DNA from: Mesorhizobium sp. GbtcB19
GTDB lineage: Bacteria; Pseudomonadota; Alphaproteobacteria; Rhizobiales; Rhizobiaceae
NCBI RefSeq assembly: GCF_019091085.1
Contig: NZ_JAGXJY010000002.1
Location: forward strand, 35,683 to 99,682
Length of the DNA stretch: 64,000 nt
Direction: 5' to 3'
This document shows, piece after piece, positions 51,961-60,389 of the stretch. The notes beneath the pieces are model-generated. The model was not told where the DNA came from. It worked only from the letters and a program-made list of their open reading frames with translations, and did no database searches. Positions within the stretch are counted from its first letter, which is position 1; every line of letters begins with the position of its first letter. Position numbers and translations under genes: made by a program.

Positions 51961-54006
51961 ATGATCAGCAACGACCCGCTTCTCCAACCTTACCAGCTCA
52001 AGCATCTGACGCTGAAGAACCGGGTGATGTCGACCAGCCATGAGCCTGCCTATTCCGAGGACGGCATGCCGAAGGAGCGCTACCGGCTCTACCATGCCGA
52101 AAAGGCCCGGGGTGGCATGGCGCTGACTATGACGGCGGGCTCGGCGATCGTCTCGCGCGACAGCCCGGCCGCCTTCGGCAATCTGCATGTCTATGACGAC
52201 CGGATCGTGCCGTGGCTGGCCGAGCTCGCCGATGCCTGCCACGAGCACGACTGCAAGGTGATGATCCAGATCACCCATCTCGGCCGCCGCACCGGCTGGA
52301 ACAAGGCCGATTGGCTGCCGGTGCTCTCGGCTTCGCCGGTGCGCGAGCCGGCGCACCGCGCCTTCCCGAAGACCATCGAGGAATGGGACATCGAGCGCAT
52401 CGTCGCCGACTATGCTTCGGCCGCGCAGCGCTGCCAGGCGGCTGGCCTCGACGGCATCGAGTTCGAATCCTACGGCCATCTGATGGACGGTTTCTGGTCG
52501 CCGCTCACCAACCATCGCGACGACGAGTTTGGCGGCTCGCTCGACAACCGGCTGCGCTTCACCGACATGGTGGTGGATGCGGTGCGCGCCGCGGTCGGTG
52601 AAAAATTCGTCGTCGGCATCCGCATGGTTGCCGACGAGGATTTCGAAAACGGCCTGTCGAAGGAGGAAGGCATCGAGATCGCCAGGCGTCTCGCCGGTTC
52701 CGGCAAGGTCGATTTCCTCAACATCATCCGCGGCACGATCGAAACCGATGCCTCGCTCACCAAGGTCATCCCGGTGACCGGCATGCGTTCCTCGCCGCAT
52801 CTGGACTTCGCCGGCGAGGTGAGGGCGGCGACCAAGTTCCCGACCTTCCACGCGGCGCGCATTTCCGACGTTGCCACCGCACGCCATGCCATCGCCACCG
52901 GCAAGCTCGACATGGTCGGCATGACCCGCGCCCACATCGCCGATCCGCATATCGTCAAGAAGGTGATGGAAGGCCGCGAGCACGAGATCCGCCCTTGCGT
53001 CGGCGCCACCTATTGCCTCGACCGCATTTATGAAGGCGGCGAGGCGCTGTGCGTCCACAACGCCGCGACCGGCCGCGAAGCCACCATTCCGCATATCATC
53101 GCAAAGAGCGAAGGGCCGAGGAAGCGCGTGGTTGTGATCGGCGCCGGGGCCGGTGGCCTTGAAGCCGCGCGCGTCGCGGCCGAGCGCGGCCATGACGTGA
53201 CCGTGCTGGAAGCCTCCAGCCAGGCGGGCGGCCAAGTGCGGCTCGCCACGCAGAATCCGCGCCGCAAGGAACTGATCGGCATCATCGACTGGCGGTTGGC
53301 CGAGCTCGACCGCCTTGGCGTCGAAATCCGCTACGACACCTGGGCCGAGAAGGACGATGTACTGGCGCTGGCGCCGGACGTGGTGATCGTCGCGACCGGC
53401 GGGCTGCCGCAGAACCCGCCGCTGACGGCCGGCGACAATCTCGTCACGTCCAGCTGGGACATCATGGCCGGCAGCGTCAAGCCGGCCGAGAACGTGCTGC
53501 TTTACGACGACAATGGCGGCCATCAGGGCATGGGCGCCGCCGAACTCATCGCCAACAGCGGCTCGAAGCTCGAGCTGGTCTCGCCGGAACGCTTTTTCGC
53601 GCCGGAAATGGGCGGCCTGAACCATGTGCCCTATATGCGCGCCTTCCAGGAAAAGGGCGTCACCGTCACCATCAACACGAGGCTGCGTTCGGTGCGGCGC
53701 GAGGGCAACCAGCTGATCGCCGAACTGGCGTCGGATTTCGCCGACGGCTGGCGCGGCGAACGGCGCGTCGATCAGGTGGTGGTCGAGCACGGCACAGCAC
53801 CCCTCGACGATCTCTACCTTGCGCTGAAGCCGCTGTCGAAAAATGGCGGCGCGGTCGACTATGAGCGGCTGGTGCATGGCGGCGACATTTTCCCCGCGCG
53901 CAATGCCGAAGGCGGCTTCGTGCTGTTTCGCATCGGCGACGCGGTCGCCTCGCGCAACATCCACGCCGCCATCTATGACGGCATCCGGTTCGGGATCAGG
54001 ATCTGA
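51961..54006 (+). CDS. NADH:flavin oxidoreductase, N-methylproline demethylase-like
   Basis: 681 residues. Residues 1-370: FMN TIM barrel of the old-yellow/2,4-dienoyl-CoA reductase/trimethylamine dehydrogenase type (LTLKNRVMSTSHEPAYSEDG, YGHLMDGFWSPLTNHRDDEF). Then a cysteine segment RPCVGATYCLDRIYEGGEAL-C, and from residue 380 a dinucleotide-binding domain (VVVIGAGAGGLEAARVAAER). The whole layout recalls stachydrine-pathway N-methylproline demethylases. One of the four cluster cysteines of trimethylamine dehydrogenase is Ala here. Its nearness to the MttB-like gene fits betaine catabolism. Confidence 0.88.
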   Translation: MISNDPLLQPYQLKHLTLKNRVMSTSHEPAYSEDGMPKERYRLYHAEKARGGMALTMTAGSAIVSRDSPAAFGNLHVYDDRIVPWLAELADACHEHDCKVMIQITHLGRRTGWNKADWLPVLSASPVREPAHRAFPKTIEEWDIERIVADYASAAQRCQAAGLDGIEFESYGHLMDGFWSPLTNHRDDEFGGSLDNRLRFTDMVVDAVRAAVGEKFVVGIRMVADEDFENGLSKEEGIEIARRLAGSGKVDFLNIIRGTIETDASLTKVIPVTGMRSSPHLDFAGEVRAATKFPTFHAARISDVATARHAIATGKLDMVGMTRAHIADPHIVKKVMEGREHEIRPCVGATYCLDRIYEGGEALCVHNAATGREATIPHIIAKSEGPRKRVVVIGAGAGGLEAARVAAERGHDVTVLEASSQAGGQVRLATQNPRRKELIGIIDWRLAELDRLGVEIRYDTWAEKDDVLALAPDVVIVATGGLPQNPPLTAGDNLVTSSWDIMAGSVKPAENVLLYDDNGGHQGMGAAELIANSGSKLELVSPERFFAPEMGGLNHVPYMRAFQEKGVTVTINTRLRSVRREGNQLIAELASDFADGWRGERRVDQVVVEHGTAPLDDLYLALKPLSKNGGAVDYERLVHGGDIFPARNAEGGFVLFRIGDAVASRNIHAAIYDGIRFGIRI

Positions 54007-54128
54007 CCGACAGATCGCCGCCTGCGACATCGAGACGGCACGAAAAGCGCCGCATAGAGTTGCTGTATCGGCTCGGGGGCTACACGCTCCCCCGGTCAGC
54101 CCGTTTCGGTACGGCGGCTCAAAATCAT

Positions 54129-54150
54129 TTGTATATGCTTGTATGTATAA
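54129..54150. promoter_or_regulatory. GntR operator-like site 1
   Basis: Contains GTATATGCTTGTATGTATAA (54131-54150). One of three near-identical AT-rich sites in the cluster, 59 bases upstream of the SDR start. The shared core is GTATATRCWTGTATGTAT. Confidence 0.75.
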
Positions 54151-54208
54151 CCAATGATCGGCTAATCTCACTGGCCAGGACAGGCCGGCAAGGCCAAGGA
54201 GGATCGAC

Positions 54209-54982
54209 ATGCGCAATGCTTCCCTCTTCGACCTGTCGGGCAGGAAGGCGCTCGTCACCGGCGCGAGCCGTGGCATCGGGCGCGGCATCGCCGAGGCGCT
54301 GAGCGCAGCCGGCGCCGATGTCACTGTTACGGCGCGCAGCCTCACGGCGCTTGACGAGACGACGGCGGCGATCCGGGCAGCCGGCGGCGTTGCGCATGCC
54401 ATTGCTCTGGACGTCACCGACGTCGGCCGTTGCCGCGCCGCGGTTGCCGAGGCCGCCAACTTGCTCGGCGGTCTCGATATCCTGGTCAACAACGCCGGCA
54501 TGGAAGAGGTCAGGCCTTCGCTCGATGTCGACGAAGCGCTGTGGGACCGGATCGTCGACACCAACCTCAAGGGCGCCTTCTTCTGCGCCCAGGCCGCCGC
54601 CCGGCACATGCGCGATGCCGGGCGCCCCGGCGCCATCATCAACCTGTGCTCGCTGACCTCCGAAGTCGGCATCCCCACGGCCGTGCCTTACGGTTCGTCG
54701 AAGTCTGGCCTGCTCGGCATGACGCGGGCGCTGGCGGCGGAATGGGCGGGTCTCGGGATCAGGGTGAACGCCATAGCGCCCGGCTATTTCAGGACGGCGA
54801 TGACGGAAGTGTTCTACGCCGACGAGGCGTGGCAGCAGTCGATGCTCGCCAAGATACCGCAGCACCGTTTCGGCGACCTGTCGGATCTGCATGGCATTGC
54901 GGTGTTCCTGGCCTCGGATGCCTCGGCCTACATCACCGGCCAGTCTTTCCCGGTGGACGGAGGCTTTCTTGCCTCGATCTGA
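54209..54982 (+). CDS. SDR-family dehydrogenase of the sulfonate-type cluster
   Basis: 257 residues; AAGGAGG before the ATG. Classical SDR: ALVTGASRGIGRGIAEAL (NAD(P) site), NNAGMEE, catalytic SLTSEVG Ser and YGSSK Tyr/Lys, IRVNAIAPGYFRT. Closest by feel to gluconate 5-dehydrogenase/FabG-like sugar dehydrogenases. In C3-sulfonate clusters an SDR interconverts dihydroxypropanesulfonate and its ketone, which is the role I propose. It is preceded by operator site 1 and followed by site 2, so it can be a single-gene transcript of the regulon. Confidence 0.92.
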   Translation: MRNASLFDLSGRKALVTGASRGIGRGIAEALSAAGADVTVTARSLTALDETTAAIRAAGGVAHAIALDVTDVGRCRAAVAEAANLLGGLDILVNNAGMEEVRPSLDVDEALWDRIVDTNLKGAFFCAQAAARHMRDAGRPGAIINLCSLTSEVGIPTAVPYGSSKSGLLGMTRALAAEWAGLGIRVNAIAPGYFRTAMTEVFYADEAWQQSMLAKIPQHRFGDLSDLHGIAVFLASDASAYITGQSFPVDGGFLASI

Positions 54983-55036
54983 CGCCGCTTGCTGTGGCCA
55001 GCATGGCGGCAGAGCACAGAAAAATGCTGGCTGCCA

Positions 55037-55058
55037 TTATACATACATGTATATACTT
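55037..55058. promoter_or_regulatory. GntR operator-like site 2
   Basis: Reverse complement of the same motif: TTATACATACATGTATATAC (55037-55056). It contains the perfect dyad ATACATGTAT and ends 24 bases before the HpsN-like start codon. Confidence 0.75.
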
Positions 55059-55082
55059 TTCCCGCGTTTCTGAGGAGCAGCC

Positions 55083-56405
55083 ATGTCCGACATCAGCTTC
55101 CACGACCTCTCATCCGCCAGCGCCGATCAGCGGGCGAGCCTGCTGAAGCGCGCCGAAGCCGACCTCTCGGTCTTCGTCGAGAAGGTCCGCCCGATCCTCG
55201 AGGCGGTCAGAACCGAGGGCGACGCGGCCCTGCTCCGCTTCGTCAGGGATCTGGACAAGGCCGATGTGGCCGCGGGCAGTCTGAAGGTCTCGGAAGCGGA
55301 GTTCGACGCGGCCTTCGGCAAGGTCGACAAGGAGGTCGTCGACAGCATCCGCTTCGGCATCGCAAACATCAGGCATTTCCATGAGGAGCAGCGTCCCGAG
55401 ACGATGTGGCTCAAGGAGGTCCGTCCGGGCGCCTATGCCGGCGACCGCTACACGCCGATCGCCTCCGTCGCCCTCTACGTTCCACGCGGCAAGGGCGCTT
55501 TCCCATCGGTGACGATGATGACCTCGGTTCCGGCCGTCATCGCCGGCGTACCGCAGATCGCCATCGTGACGCCGCCGACCGCGGACGGTTCCGTCGATGC
55601 CGCGACCCTCGTTGCCGCCCGCCTGGCCGGGGTCGAGACCGTCTACAAATGCGGCGGCGCGCATGCGGTCGCGGCCGTCGCCTACGGCACCGAGACGGTG
55701 AAGCCCGCGCTCAAGATCGTCGGGCCGGGCAGCCCCTGGGTGGTGGCGGCCAAGAGCCTGCTCTCCTCGATCATCGACACCGGTCTTCCGGCCGGCCCGT
55801 CGGAAGCGATCATCTTTGCCGACGACAGCGTCGACGGCGGCCTCGCCGCGCTCGACCTTTTGATCGAGGCCGAGCACGGACCGGATTCTTCCGCCTATCT
55901 CGTGACGCACAGCCGCAAGGTCGCCGACGCTGCCCTGGCGGCACTTCCCGAGCACTGGTCGCGCATGAGCGAGCAGCGGGTCGAGTTTTCGCGGGCGGTG
56001 CTGACCGGCAAGCGAGGCGGCATCGTGCTGACCGCCTCGCTGGAGGACAGTTACCGCTTCATCAACGACTATGCGCCCGAGCATCTCGAGATACTGTCCA
56101 AGGAGCCGTTCGCGCATCTCGGCCACATCACCGAGGCGGCCGAAATCCTCATGGGTCCGCACACGCCGGTGACATTAGCCAATTTCGTTCTTGGGCCGAA
56201 TGCGGTGCTGCCGACCAGCCGCTGGGCGCGCACCTACGGGCCGCTTTCGGTGACGGACTTCCTGAAACGTTCGTCGGTCGGCTATGTGACCTCGGCGGCC
56301 TATCCGGAACTTGCCGGCCATGCCCGCAGGCTTGCCCGCTATGAAGGGTTCAGCTCGCACGAGAACGCGGTCTCGGAAATCCGCGACCGCTATCTCGGCG
56401 CCTGA
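55083..56405 (+). CDS. hpsN: HisD-family dehydrogenase, HpsN-like (sulfopropanediol 3-dehydrogenase)
   Basis: 440 residues; GAGGAGCAGCC before the ATG. The fold is histidinol dehydrogenase: [55 protein letters not shown]. But residues that bind zinc/histidinol in true HisD are changed: the QAEHG motif reads EAEHG, and the GDYxxGxNHVLPT motif reads ANFVLGPNAVLPT. It is therefore not a histidine-synthesis enzyme. HpsN oxidises (R)-dihydroxypropanesulfonate to sulfolactate with two NAD+. Context with an SDR, an alcohol dehydrogenase and a sulfonate-type transporter supports that, though another C3 diol substrate is possible. Confidence 0.85.
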   Translation: MSDISFHDLSSASADQRASLLKRAEADLSVFVEKVRPILEAVRTEGDAALLRFVRDLDKADVAAGSLKVSEAEFDAAFGKVDKEVVDSIRFGIANIRHFHEEQRPETMWLKEVRPGAYAGDRYTPIASVALYVPRGKGAFPSVTMMTSVPAVIAGVPQIAIVTPPTADGSVDAATLVAARLAGVETVYKCGGAHAVAAVAYGTETVKPALKIVGPGSPWVVAAKSLLSSIIDTGLPAGPSEAIIFADDSVDGGLAALDLLIEAEHGPDSSAYLVTHSRKVADAALAALPEHWSRMSEQRVEFSRAVLTGKRGGIVLTASLEDSYRFINDYAPEHLEILSKEPFAHLGHITEAAEILMGPHTPVTLANFVLGPNAVLPTSRWARTYGPLSVTDFLKRSSVGYVTSAAYPELAGHARRLARYEGFSSHENAVSEIRDRYLGA

Positions 56406-56417
56406 CGGACCGTCGCG

Positions 56418-57440
56418 ATGAAGGCCGCCAGACTTCATGGGCCCGGCGACCTGCGCGTCGAGGATATCGCCGCGCCAGGAGCCCCCGAGGCGGGCTGGGT
56501 GAAGCTCAATGTCGATGCCGCGGGCATCTGCGGTTCCGACCTCCACAATTTCCGCACCGGACAATGGATAAGCCGCGCGCCGTCGACGGCCGGCCACGAA
56601 CTGACCGGCACGGTGGTCGCGATCGGCGAGGGCGTCGATACCGTCGCCGTGGGCGACCGGGTGGTCGCCGATTCCCGTTTCTGGTGCGCAGAATGCGCGC
56701 AATGCCGCGCCGGCAGACGGCATCTGTGCGCCGCGCTGGGTTTCGTCGGCGAGGTGTGCGACGGCGGCTTTGCCGAACAGACGGTGCTGCCGGCCCGCCT
56801 GCTGCATGTCATCGACGCCGCGCTCGACGAAAGGGTGGCGGCGATGGCCGAGCCGCTCGCCGTCGCGCTGCACGCCGTGCGGCGCCTGCCGAAGACGGCT
56901 GGTTCGGTGCTGGTCGTCGGCTGCGGCACCATCGGCGGTCTTGCGGCGCTGCTCTTGTCGCGGACCTTCTCCGGCAGGTTGCTGATCGCCGACCGCAACA
57001 AGGCCCGCTGCGAGCGTGTCGCCCGGGTGACCGGCGCCACCATCGTCGATCTCGACCGCGACGCCATTGCCGCCGCGATCGCCGGAGCGCCCTTGCTTGC
57101 GGCCGTCGAGGCCACAGGCAGCATCGCCGCGCTCAACCAGTTGCTGGGTATTCTGGGCTCCGGCGCCGCCGTGGCGCTCGTCGGCATTTTCCATGGCCGG
57201 CTCGACATTGATCCAAACATGCTGGTCGAGCGCGAGATCGCGCTGCTGGGATGCCATGCCTTTGCCGATGAGCTGCCGGACGCCATCAGGATGCTGGCGG
57301 AGCTGTCCGAACCGCTGATCAGCCTGATCGATCGCGAGATCGGCCTGGACGATATTCCCGCCGCTTATGAGCGGCTGTTGGCGGGGCAGGGGGACGGCTT
57401 GAAAACCATTATCCGGCTGCGTCAACCTGCCGGCGTCTGA
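56418..57440 (+). CDS. Zinc-dependent alcohol dehydrogenase (MDR family)
   Basis: 340 residues, 12 bases after the HpsN-like gene. Catalytic zinc: CGSD at residue 38 and GHE near residue 60. Structural zinc lobe: CAECAQCRAGRRHLC. Rossmann motif VLVVGCGTIGGLAALLL. Belongs with the threonine/sorbitol/L-idonate dehydrogenase branch. In the proposed pathway it would oxidise the secondary alcohol of the sulfonate diol, working with the SDR as an epimerising pair. Its stop lies 32 bases before the GntR gene. Confidence 0.92.
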   Translation: MKAARLHGPGDLRVEDIAAPGAPEAGWVKLNVDAAGICGSDLHNFRTGQWISRAPSTAGHELTGTVVAIGEGVDTVAVGDRVVADSRFWCAECAQCRAGRRHLCAALGFVGEVCDGGFAEQTVLPARLLHVIDAALDERVAAMAEPLAVALHAVRRLPKTAGSVLVVGCGTIGGLAALLLSRTFSGRLLIADRNKARCERVARVTGATIVDLDRDAIAAAIAGAPLLAAVEATGSIAALNQLLGILGSGAAVALVGIFHGRLDIDPNMLVEREIALLGCHAFADELPDAIRMLAELSEPLISLIDREIGLDDIPAAYERLLAGQGDGLKTIIRLRQPAGV

Positions 57441-57472
57441 TTTCCGATGTTTGCCGGAAAGGACTTTTGAAA

Positions 57473-58204
57473 ATGAATACTTTGCCCGATACGGCCAGCC
57501 CCCTCTACGAGAAGGTCAAGGACTACATCCTGACCAACATCGGAACCGGCAAGTGGAGCAAGGACAGCAAGCTGCCGTCCGAGAATGATTTCGTGGCCGC
57601 GCTCGGCGTGTCGCGGATGACCGTTCACCGCGCCTTGCGGGAATTGACCTCGGCCGGCTTCCTGATCCGGCTGCAGGGCGTGGGGACGTTCATCGCGCCG
57701 CCCCGGCCGCAATCGACGCTGATCGAGATCAACAATATCGCCGCCGAGATCGTCGCGCGCGGCAACAGGCATCGCTCCGAAGTTCTCGTCCTCGAAAGGA
57801 TCACGCCGACCAAGGAGCTCTCGCTGTCCTTCGAATTCGCCAAGCGCGCGGCGATCTATCATTCGGTGGTCGTCAACTTCGAGAACGACCTGCCCGTCCA
57901 ATTGGAAGAGCGCTTCGTCAATCCGAGCCTGATACCGGACTATGACAAGCAGGATTTCTCGAAGACGGCGACCTACGATTACCTGATGCAGAAGACGCCG
58001 GTGACCGAGGTCGAGCACATCATTTCCGCCGTCCCGGCCGATGCCGAGACGGCGCGGCGCCTCGCCATCGACATCGGCAGTTGCTGCCTTCTCCTGCATC
58101 GCCGGACGTGGACGGGCGCGGTCGTGGCCACCATCAGCAAGCTGACCTATGTCGGCAGCCGCTACTCGCTCGGCAGCCGCTATTCTCCTTCCCGCAGGAC
58201 CTGA
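57473..58204 (+). CDS. GntR-family regulator, HutC type
   Basis: 243 residues; start ATG follows AAGGA at ten bases (a TTG two codons earlier is possible). GntR winged helix: LYEKVKDYILTNIGTGKWSK and LGVSRMTVHRALRELTSAGF; then GVGTFIAPPRPQSTL and a UTRA ligand domain (EELF-type; VQLEERFVNPSLIPDY). Third gene of the HpsN-like operon, so it is coregulated through site 2 and probably acts on all three sites. Ligand presumably the imported sulfonate or a product. Confidence 0.93.
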   Translation: MNTLPDTASPLYEKVKDYILTNIGTGKWSKDSKLPSENDFVAALGVSRMTVHRALRELTSAGFLIRLQGVGTFIAPPRPQSTLIEINNIAAEIVARGNRHRSEVLVLERITPTKELSLSFEFAKRAAIYHSVVVNFENDLPVQLEERFVNPSLIPDYDKQDFSKTATYDYLMQKTPVTEVEHIISAVPADAETARRLAIDIGSCCLLLHRRTWTGAVVATISKLTYVGSRYSLGSRYSPSRRT

Positions 58205-58300
58205 AACGGTTGCTGTTCGGGCCGCTGACGCCAGCCGTGAAGGAGCTTGGGATCAGCCTGCCCAAATCCCGCCAAGGCGCCGGAAATCTGCTTCTCCAAC

Positions 58301-58322
58301 TTGTATATGCATGTATGTATTT
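58301..58322. promoter_or_regulatory. GntR operator-like site 3
   Basis: TTGTATATGCATGTATGTAT (58301-58320) with the same core as sites 1 and 2. It lies upstream of the transporter operon and ends six bases before the candidate -35 box. Confidence 0.75.
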
Positions 58323-58327
58323 TAACC

Positions 58328-58356
58328 TTGACATCCATCGTTGCCGACGTTGAATA
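58328..58356 (+). promoter_or_regulatory. Candidate sigma-70 promoter of the transporter operon
   Basis: TTGACA (58328-58333), a 17-base spacer, then TGAATA (58351-58356). The start codon is 128 bases downstream. Direct adjacency of operator site 3 supports regulated use. Confidence 0.5.
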
Positions 58357-58484
58357 TCGTTTCACTTCCGTCGACGTGGCAGGTAAGACGCCGAGGCACA
58401 GTGCCGCAAGAAGCAGAAGCCGCATTCTCACCGGACAGGAAGTTTGGTTCAAAAAAGCGGTCTCAAATCATCAAGGGGAACAAG

Positions 58485-59489
58485 ATGATGCGTAACCTCA
58501 CAGGACAATTCCGTGCGCTCGTGGTGGCTGCCGCCCTCGGCTTCGCCCCGCTGGCCCATGCGGCCGATACGGCCATTCCCGCGACGCCCGAGGCGGGATC
58601 GTTCAAGATCGGCATCGAGCCGTGGCTGGGCTACGGCCAGTGGCATGTCGCCGAAGCCAAGGGCCTGTTCAAGGCGAGCGGTCTCTCGGACGTCCAGATC
58701 GTCAACTTCAGCGAGGACAAGGACATCAACGCCGCCCTGGCGAGCGGCCAGCTCGATGCGGCGAACATCGCCACCCACACCGCCATGGGCATGGTCGCGG
58801 CCGGCCTGCCGGTCAAGATCGTGCTGCTGCTCGACGTCTCGATGACGGCCGACGCCATGATCGCCGGCAAGGACATCAACTCGGTCGCCGATCTCAAGGG
58901 CAAGCAGGTCGCCTTCGAGGAAGGCACGACCAGCGACATCCTGCTGAAATACGCGCTCGCCAAGAATGGCATGTCGATCGCCGACGTTCAGCCGGTGCCG
59001 ATGCCGGCCGCGGATGCCGGCAGCGCGCTGATCGCCGGCCGCGTCCCGGTCGCCGTCACCTATGAGCCGTATCTCACCACCGCCAAGGCGCAGAACAAGG
59101 ACGTCAAGCTTCTCTTCACCGCCGGCGAGGATCCCGGCCTGATCAGCGACGTGCTGGTGGTGCGCGACGAGGTGATCAAGTCGCGGCCCGGCCAGGTGCT
59201 TGCCATGATCAAGGCGTGGGACGCCGCGCTCAAGGACTACAACGCCGACACACCCGGCGGCCGCGCCATCATCTCCAAGGCGGTCGGCTCGAGCGTCGAG
59301 GACCTGAATACCGCCTTTGACGGCGTGCGTTACTATTCGCTGGCCGAGAACAAGGGCGCGCTGACGGGTGACTTTTCCACCAAGACGTTCGCCGACGTCG
59401 AGGCCGCCGCCAAGAATGCCGGCCTGCTTCAGGCCGACGTGACGCCGGAGCAGATGATCGATCCGGCCTTCGTCAAGGCCGCGCAGTAG
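58485..59489 (+). CDS. ABC transporter substrate-binding protein, taurine/sulfonate type
   Basis: 334 residues; AAGGGGAACAAG before the ATG (a second ATG follows directly). Signal peptide with ALVVAAALGFAPLAHAADTA; cleavage after AHA. NMT1/SsuA/TauA pattern: KIGIEPWLGYGQWHVAEAKG, LFKASGLSDVQIVNF, ALASGQLDAANI, DLKGKQVAFEEGTTSDILLK and AVTYEPYL. This family binds taurine, alkanesulfonates, nitrate and thiamine precursors. First gene of the transporter operon after operator site 3. Confidence 0.93.
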   Translation: MMRNLTGQFRALVVAAALGFAPLAHAADTAIPATPEAGSFKIGIEPWLGYGQWHVAEAKGLFKASGLSDVQIVNFSEDKDINAALASGQLDAANIATHTAMGMVAAGLPVKIVLLLDVSMTADAMIAGKDINSVADLKGKQVAFEEGTTSDILLKYALAKNGMSIADVQPVPMPAADAGSALIAGRVPVAVTYEPYLTTAKAQNKDVKLLFTAGEDPGLISDVLVVRDEVIKSRPGQVLAMIKAWDAALKDYNADTPGGRAIISKAVGSSVEDLNTAFDGVRYYSLAENKGALTGDFSTKTFADVEAAAKNAGLLQADVTPEQMIDPAFVKAAQ

Positions 59490-59497
59490 ACCGGGCC

Positions 59498-60376
59498 GTG
59501 GCGGTCGCCGAGATGCCCGACGAGCCTGCCGTCAAAGCGAACCCGTCCGGCCCGGCAGCGGGACCTGCCGCCAGGCAGGCGATGCGGCGCCGCCGATCCT
59601 TCGGGATCGGCGCCCCCATCGCGCGCACCCGTTTCTTGATCATCGCCGTGGCCGTCTTTGCCGGCCTCGGCCTCGCCTGGTGGGCAGCGACGGGCCTCGA
59701 ACTGGTCAAGCCGATCTTCCTGCCGTCGCCCGCCAGCGTGGTGATGCAGCTCGGCAAGCTCTGGACCGACGGCACGCTGCTCATCGATCTCAAGGCCTCG
59801 ATCTACCGTATCTCGGTTGGCTTTCTCATCGCCTCGGTGCTCGCCATTCCGATCGGCGTGCTGATCGGCAGCTTCCGGACCTGGGAAGCGGCCATCGAGC
59901 CGCTGGTCGATTTCATCCGCTATATGCCGGTGGTCGCCTTCGTGCCCCTCTCCATCCTGTGGGCGGGGACGAGCGACGCTCAGAAATTCCTGATCATCTT
60001 CATCGGCACTTTCTTCCAGCAGGTGCTGATGATCATGGACAACGTCAAGCGCGTGCCGGCCGACTTCGTCGGTCTCGGCAGGACGCTCGGCCTGCCGGAT
60101 CGAAAGATCCTGACGCGCATCGTTGTGCCCAGCGCCTTGCCGGGCATCTGGGATACGCTGCGCATCAGCCTGGGCTGGGCCTGGACCTGGCTGGTGCTGG
60201 CCGAACTGGTCGCGGCGACCTCCGGCCTCGGCTACCGCATCACCGTCTCGCAGCGCTATTTCCAGACCAACACCATCATCGGCTATATCCTTCTGCTCGG
60301 CATGCTCGGCCTCATCACCGACCAGGTGATGAAGGCGCTGGGCAAGGTGCTGTTCCGCCAGGACAGCCGTTCATGA
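59498..60376 (+). CDS. ABC transporter permease, taurine/sulfonate type
   Basis: 292 residues, GTG start eight bases after the preceding stop; an ATG 15 bases on is possible. A Pro/Arg-rich leader precedes six helices. The segment FLPSPASVVMQLGKLW and the EAA-type loop VPADFVGLGRTLGLPDRKIL, with IVVPSALPGIWDTLRI, mark the SsuC/TauC/NrtB family. Homodimer channel in the inner membrane for the binding protein and ATPase on either side. Confidence 0.93.
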   Translation: MAVAEMPDEPAVKANPSGPAAGPAARQAMRRRRSFGIGAPIARTRFLIIAVAVFAGLGLAWWAATGLELVKPIFLPSPASVVMQLGKLWTDGTLLIDLKASIYRISVGFLIASVLAIPIGVLIGSFRTWEAAIEPLVDFIRYMPVVAFVPLSILWAGTSDAQKFLIIFIGTFFQQVLMIMDNVKRVPADFVGLGRTLGLPDRKILTRIVVPSALPGIWDTLRISLGWAWTWLVLAELVAATSGLGYRITVSQRYFQTNTIIGYILLLGMLGLITDQVMKALGKVLFRQDSRS

Positions 60377-60389
60377 CAAGGGAAGGCCG

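Noticed and set aside
51856..54678. 940-codon open frame on the minus strand opposite the flavoprotein
   Set aside because: Same artefact of high GC; it crosses two genes and an operator and contains no motifs.
55083..56405. Histidine biosynthesis gene hisD
   Set aside because: Motifs for histidinol and zinc are altered and the neighbours are catabolic and transport genes, not his genes.
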